This document shows, piece by piece, positions 7,458 through 9,881 of a stretch of DNA of 9,881 bases (its first letter is position 1; each line of letters opens with the position of its first letter). The translations under genes were made by a program, and so were the position numbers. A model generated the notes under the pieces. That model did no database searches, was not told the DNA's origin, and saw nothing but the letters and a program-made list of their open reading frames with translations. This DNA is from Calditrichota bacterium (lineage in GTDB: Bacteria; Calditrichota; Calditrichia; RBG-13-44-9): assembly GCA_024276455.1 (NCBI GenBank), contig JAJRXE010000015.1, positions 1 through 9,881 on the forward strand, in the 5' to 3' direction.

Positions 7458-7655
7458 CTCAGCAATCGGGCGCCAAAATTTGGGTGTTCCCCCCACCCAT
7501 TGGTCCGATTGCGGCAGAGGATGGCGTTCTAAGCCGCACAGGGTTTCCCCCAAATCAGGCGCGAGCCTGACGAAGCCTGTGAGGCGAGTCAACCTCTGTT
7601 GGTTTAGCCTCCGATGGACTTCCCGGCAAGGGATCAACATCGGAGGCTATGTTTT
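7458..7655 (+). ncRNA. Candidate structured non-coding RNA, unassigned
   Basis: About 200 nt between tRNA-Lys and tmRNA fold by eye into three consecutive domains. Domain 1 pairs GCAATCGG (7462-7469) with CCGATTGC (7505-7512) and inside it CCAA/TTGG and TGGGTG/CACCCA. Domain 2 pairs CAGAGG (7515-7520) with CCTCTG (7593-7598), encloses an asymmetric 12/7 internal loop, then GCC-G-CACAGG with CCTGTG-A-GGC, a 12/5 loop and TCAGGC-GCGA-GCCTGA capped by a GNRA tetraloop. Domain 3 is a perfect 12-bp stem TAGCCTCCGATG/CATCGGAGGCTA (7605-7649) followed by TGTTTT, a possible terminator on the plus strand. I do not recognise it as SRP RNA, RNase P or a known riboswitch. The stem-bubble-stem form of domain 2 is only vaguely like 6S RNA. 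It may be co-transcribed with tRNA-Lys. Confidence 0.5.
7605..7655 (+). terminator. Hairpin with short T-tract, possible terminator of the tRNA-Lys/ncRNA transcript
   Basis: A perfect 12-bp stem (7605-7616 with 7638-7649) encloses a 21-nt loop that itself can pair TCCC with GGGA. It is followed by TGTTTTAAT. The T-tract is only four bases and the loop is large, so it is weaker than the tmRNA terminator downstream. It could equally be a structural domain of the candidate RNA. Confidence 0.4.
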
Positions 7656-7706
7656 AATAAAAAGGGAACTTCCCGAAAGGGAGATGCGTTAGAAAAAGCG
7701 AACAAT

Positions 7707-7714
7707 GATCTTTG
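7707..7714 (+). promoter_or_regulatory. Candidate -7 element of the tmRNA promoter
   Basis: GATCTTTG ends 5 bases before the mature 5' end of tmRNA and matches TAnnTTTG at five of six fixed positions, at the distance expected for the Bacteroidetes -7 box. No TTG is present near -33 and no clear sigma70 -35/-10 pair is seen, so tmRNA could instead be processed from a longer transcript starting at tRNA-Lys. Confidence 0.35.
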
Positions 7715-7718
7715 ACAT

Positions 7719-8080
7719 GGGGACGATCTGGTTTCGACGGGCAGTCGAAGGGGATTGGAACTGCATGCCGGGGTTTCTCGCTGTCCCGTTAATTAGCGAG
7801 AGAATCGGTTAAAATGCCGACTATAATTACGCTCTGGCTGCTTAATAAAATAGCAGCCCGTCCTTCATAATCCTTCCCTGCCGGGATTATGAAAGGGCGT
7901 CGCCAAAGGTAGGGCGCTGTGGGGTAGTGCTCGGCTATCCTGTAGTGTGTGTTCCTCCGGGCTCGCCATCGGAAGGCTTGTCTGGCTGCCAGCCGATGGT
8001 TAAATCCAACCGCCAGACTAAGCATGTAGAGGTTCCTTTCCGCTCCTGCCCGGACGCGGGTTCGATTCCCGCCGTCTCCA
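7719..8080 (+). ncRNA. ssrA: Transfer-messenger RNA (tmRNA)
   Basis: 362 nt, one-piece tmRNA that rescues stalled ribosomes by trans-translation. The tRNA-like ends pair GGGGACG with CGTCTCC, the 5' side carries the hallmark CTGGTTTCGACGGG, and the 3' side carries the T arm GCGGGTTCGATTCCCGC. The tag reading frame is 7816-7845: resume codon GCC, then ADYNYALAA in total, then TAA. The stop sits inside a hairpin GGCTGC/GCAGCC. The pseudoknot stems TCTCGCT/AGCGAGA upstream of the frame and TCATAATCC/GGATTATGA downstream are visible. The 3' end reads CCACAA, so CCA is not encoded. The tag ends in the usual LAA recognised by ClpXP-type proteases. Confidence 0.97.
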
Positions 8081-8090
8081 CAAATTGTAA

Positions 8091-8125
8091 GCCCCTGCAA
8101 TAAAAAGAATTGCAGGGGCTTTTTT
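8091..8125 (+). terminator. Intrinsic terminator of tmRNA
   Basis: A perfect 11-bp stem GCCCCTGCAAT/ATTGCAGGGGC (8091-8101 with 8109-8119) with the loop AAAAAGA is followed by six T residues (8120-8125). The stem is symmetric and could also help stop the convergent transcript ending at 8211, though the T-tract on that strand is poor. Confidence 0.93.
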
Positions 8126-8210
8126 GTTGAGAAGATGTAGCCCTTTTCTACCATCACACCATGTTTGCGATCAATTTTCCTCTCAAAAGCAGTCAGCCTG
8201 GCGCGCGGGC

Positions 8211-9314
8211 CTATCTATCCTCAATTGTTTTAATGGTGTTCAATAGGCGGGAAATTTGTCCCTCCGTGTGCTGGCTGGAAATGACGAACCGAAAATGACC
8301 GCCAGCCGGAGCGCCGGGATATTGGTTGAAGGAGGGGAAAATTTCATTCTCCAAAAGTAGCTGAGAGAGTCGTTGGTTTTTTTCTTCCTCCGGGAAAGAG
8401 AGGGAAATAATGGGAATGGGCGTGCGCGGAAAGTGAAATCCCAGGCGATTCAACTGCTCTTTTACATAAGAGGTTTTATGGCGCAATTGGCGGATTAGCC
8501 CCGGGTATTCCCGCAGGTAACGTACGGCCTGAAAGGCCGCCGCGGCCACCGGTAGGGGGATTCCCGTGCTTACGATGAACGCCGCGCTGCGCTGCTGGAT
8601 TTTCTGAATGAGTGTGGTATTCCCGGTAATCACGCCGCCAAAGGTGCCGAAGGCTTTGCTCAGGGTGCCGGTTTGGAAGAAAATGTCTTTGGGCAATCCG
8701 GCTTCTTCGGCGCTGCCCCGACCGTTTTTGCCCAACACGCCCATGCCATGGGCATCGTCGATGAGCAGTTTGCCAGAGTAATGGCGAACCAGTTCGGCAT
8801 ATTCCTGTAACGGTGCAATTTCCCCCACGGCAGGGAAAACGCCGTCGGTGAGTATGAGCGGACGGCAGTCTGGACTGCAAAATTCCTGCAGGCGAGCCGC
8901 CAGGTCGTTCACACTGCGATGATGGAAAAAGACCAGCGGTTTGCCGGTTTGCCGGGCCGCATCCACCAGACTCGAGTGGGCGCCCTGGTCGATGAACAGG
9001 CGCTCGAAATCGTTGCCAATCGTTTGCAGTAATATGGCATTGGCCAGATAACCGCAGGGAGTTACCAGGGCCGCTTCGGTGGCAAAAAATTGAGCGATTT
9101 CCCGCTCCAATTCCTGGTAAAGAGGATGGTTGCCGGTGGTCGCGCGGGATCCGGTGGGACTCAGTCCGTACTGGTCGGCGGCGCGGGCAGCCGCTTTGCG
9201 AATCTGGGGATGGCGAGAGAAGCGATGGTAATCCGTGCCCCCGAAGTAAAGTAGTTTTTTGCCCTCGAAGAGAACGTAATTATCTTCAACAGGAGTGATT
9301 TCCGGCCCTAACAT
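8211..9314 (-). CDS. PLP-dependent alpha-oxoamine synthase-like enzyme (BioF/KBL family)
   Basis: 367 residues, slightly short of the ~390 usual for 8-amino-7-oxononanoate synthase or glycine C-acetyltransferase. Fold-type I PLP hallmarks: substrate-binding SPTGSRATTGNHPLYQELE (about 52-70), the cofactor-binding LIDDAHGMGVLG (D186, H189) and Schiff-base K220 in GTLSKAFGTFGG. The family joins an amino acid to an acyl-CoA with loss of CO2; the actual substrates here are not evident, and a plain aminotransferase-like role cannot be excluded. The YLGL motif common in the family N-terminus is replaced by FGGTDYHRF. The start is ATG 9314, not an earlier in-frame codon: GGAGGAA (9323-9329) sits 8 nt before it, and the residues an earlier start would add have no family character. 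Start and preceding stop overlap as TGATG, so it is coupled to the epimerase gene. No bioF function should be assumed without other bio genes. Confidence 0.85.
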   Translation of the reverse strand: MLGPEITPVEDNYVLFEGKKLLYFGGTDYHRFSRHPQIRKAAARAADQYGLSPTGSRATTGNHPLYQELEREIAQFFATEAALVTPCGYLANAILLQTIGNDFERLFIDQGAHSSLVDAARQTGKPLVFFHHRSVNDLAARLQEFCSPDCRPLILTDGVFPAVGEIAPLQEYAELVRHYSGKLLIDDAHGMGVLGKNGRGSAEEAGLPKDIFFQTGTLSKAFGTFGGVITGNTTLIQKIQQRSAAFIVSTGIPLPVAAAAFQAVRYLREYPGLIRQLRHKTSYVKEQLNRLGFHFPRTPIPIISLSFPEEEKNQRLSQLLLENEIFPSFNQYPGAPAGGHFRFVISSQHTEGQISRLLNTIKTIEDR

Positions 9315-9881
9315 CAGTGCACTTCCTCCAGCTTTTTCAGGTAGGTGGGATCCGGTTCGGCGCCCAGACCGGGAGCGTCCGGTACCTCTACCATCCCTTT
9401 TTCGATTTGCACTCCCCCGATGATGGGATTCTCGGCATGCTCGAGAAAAGAATCCAGATCGAAGAATTGAAACGCTCTGCTGGCCAGTGCCAGATGGGCC
9501 GCTGCTGTAAGTCCCAGGGGACTTTCCGACATGCATCCCACCATGCACACTCGACCGCCGGCTTCGGCAATGTGGGCAATGCGCAGGGCGTTGTAAATAC
9601 CGCCGGATTTGGAAAGCTTTACGTTGAAATAGGGTACCGCATCTTCCCGTACCAGGGTCATGGCATCGTGCGGGGAAAAGATGGATTCGTCCGCCATGAC
9701 CGGAATGGGGGAGTGCTCGCTGATGTATTTCAGCGCCTGGGGATCGCTGCGGCGGCAGGGCTGTTCCACGAACTGAATGCCGAAGGGCTCGAAGCGCTGC
9801 AGATTTTGCACCGCCTGGATACGGTTCCAGCCCTGATTGGCGTCAATGCGGATCAACGGCTCCTCGCCCACGGCGTTTCGA
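9314..9881 (-). CDS. Dipeptide epimerase (enolase superfamily), 5' part outside window
   Basis: The last 188 residues of an enolase-superfamily enzyme; the frame stays open to the window edge, so its start is missing. Metal ligands are visible: D of RIDANQGW, E of FVEQP and D of MADES. The second catalytic lysine lies in NVKLSKSGG. The text MVGCMSESPLGLTAAAHLA and the DLD motif of FFDLDSF are typical of L-Ala-D/L-Glu (dipeptide) epimerases, which invert the second residue of dipeptides, usually from recycled murein. The first half, with the other catalytic lysine and the capping domain, is outside the window. The substrate may differ, as this family contains many dipeptide specificities. It lies directly upstream of the oxoamine-synthase-like gene with a 1-bp TGATG overlap. 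Confidence 0.88.
   Translation of the reverse strand, partial: RNAVGEEPLIRIDANQGWNRIQAVQNLQRFEPFGIQFVEQPCRRSDPQALKYISEHSPIPVMADESIFSPHDAMTLVREDAVPYFNVKLSKSGGIYNALRIAHIAEAGGRVCMVGCMSESPLGLTAAAHLALASRAFQFFDLDSFLEHAENPIIGGVQIEKGMVEVPDAPGLGAEPDPTYLKKLEEVH

Noticed and set aside
7789..8157. 122-codon open frame on the minus strand across tmRNA
   Set aside because: It is antisense to the 3' half of tmRNA; the GNRTRVRAGA-like text is the usual false protein seen opposite the T arm of tmRNA/tRNA genes.
7719..8210. tmRNA 3' end as attachment site of an integrated element
   Set aside because: No integrase gene and no second copy of the tmRNA 3' end is present in the window; downstream is a metabolic gene pair.

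Overview
The window comes from a Gram-negative bacterium: it encodes an Omp85-family outer-membrane barrel, a lipoprotein and periplasmic proteins. The Fis-type sigma54 activator, an L-Ala-D/L-Glu epimerase-like enzyme and several TAnnTTTG-like promoter elements (the -7 element known from Bacteroidetes) point loosely to the FCB/Calditrichota side of the tree. That placement is an inference, and nothing here fixes the species. The tRNA and the tmRNA both lack an encoded CCA end.

Layout. Bases 1-233 (+) hold the end of an rRNA operon: the last ~49 nt of 23S rRNA, a complete 5S rRNA and a T-rich terminator. From 5319 down to 366 (-) runs a compact operon in the order Omp85-like barrel protein, DUF4390-like periplasmic protein, NtrY-like sensor kinase, NtrX-like sigma54-dependent response regulator. 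The last three overlap by 4 and 29 bp, so translational coupling is likely. The operon converges on the rRNA operon. Upstream of it are a 25-base inverted repeat (5400-5424) and the strong terminator (5455-5493, -) of the next gene, a 483-residue lipoprotein of unknown function (5507-6958, -). The lipoprotein gene has a long leader with several candidate promoters, one resembling a sigma54 site.

Bases 7336-8125 (+) form a stable-RNA cluster: tRNA-Lys(CUU), an unassigned and strongly structured stretch of ~200 nt that I read as a candidate non-coding RNA, then tmRNA (ssrA, tag ADYNYALAA) with a textbook terminator. From the right edge down to 8211 (-) are two coupled genes: a dipeptide epimerase of the enolase superfamily (its start lies beyond the window) and a PLP-dependent alpha-oxoamine-synthase-like enzyme, joined by a TGATG stop/start overlap.

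How the genes fit together. The barrel/DUF4390/NtrY/NtrX operon looks like an envelope module in which a membrane kinase senses a periplasmic or membrane state and switches on sigma54 promoters. The epimerase pair suggests handling of murein-derived peptides plus a fold-type I PLP enzyme of unknown substrate. The most interesting unexplained element is the structured RNA between tRNA-Lys and tmRNA.
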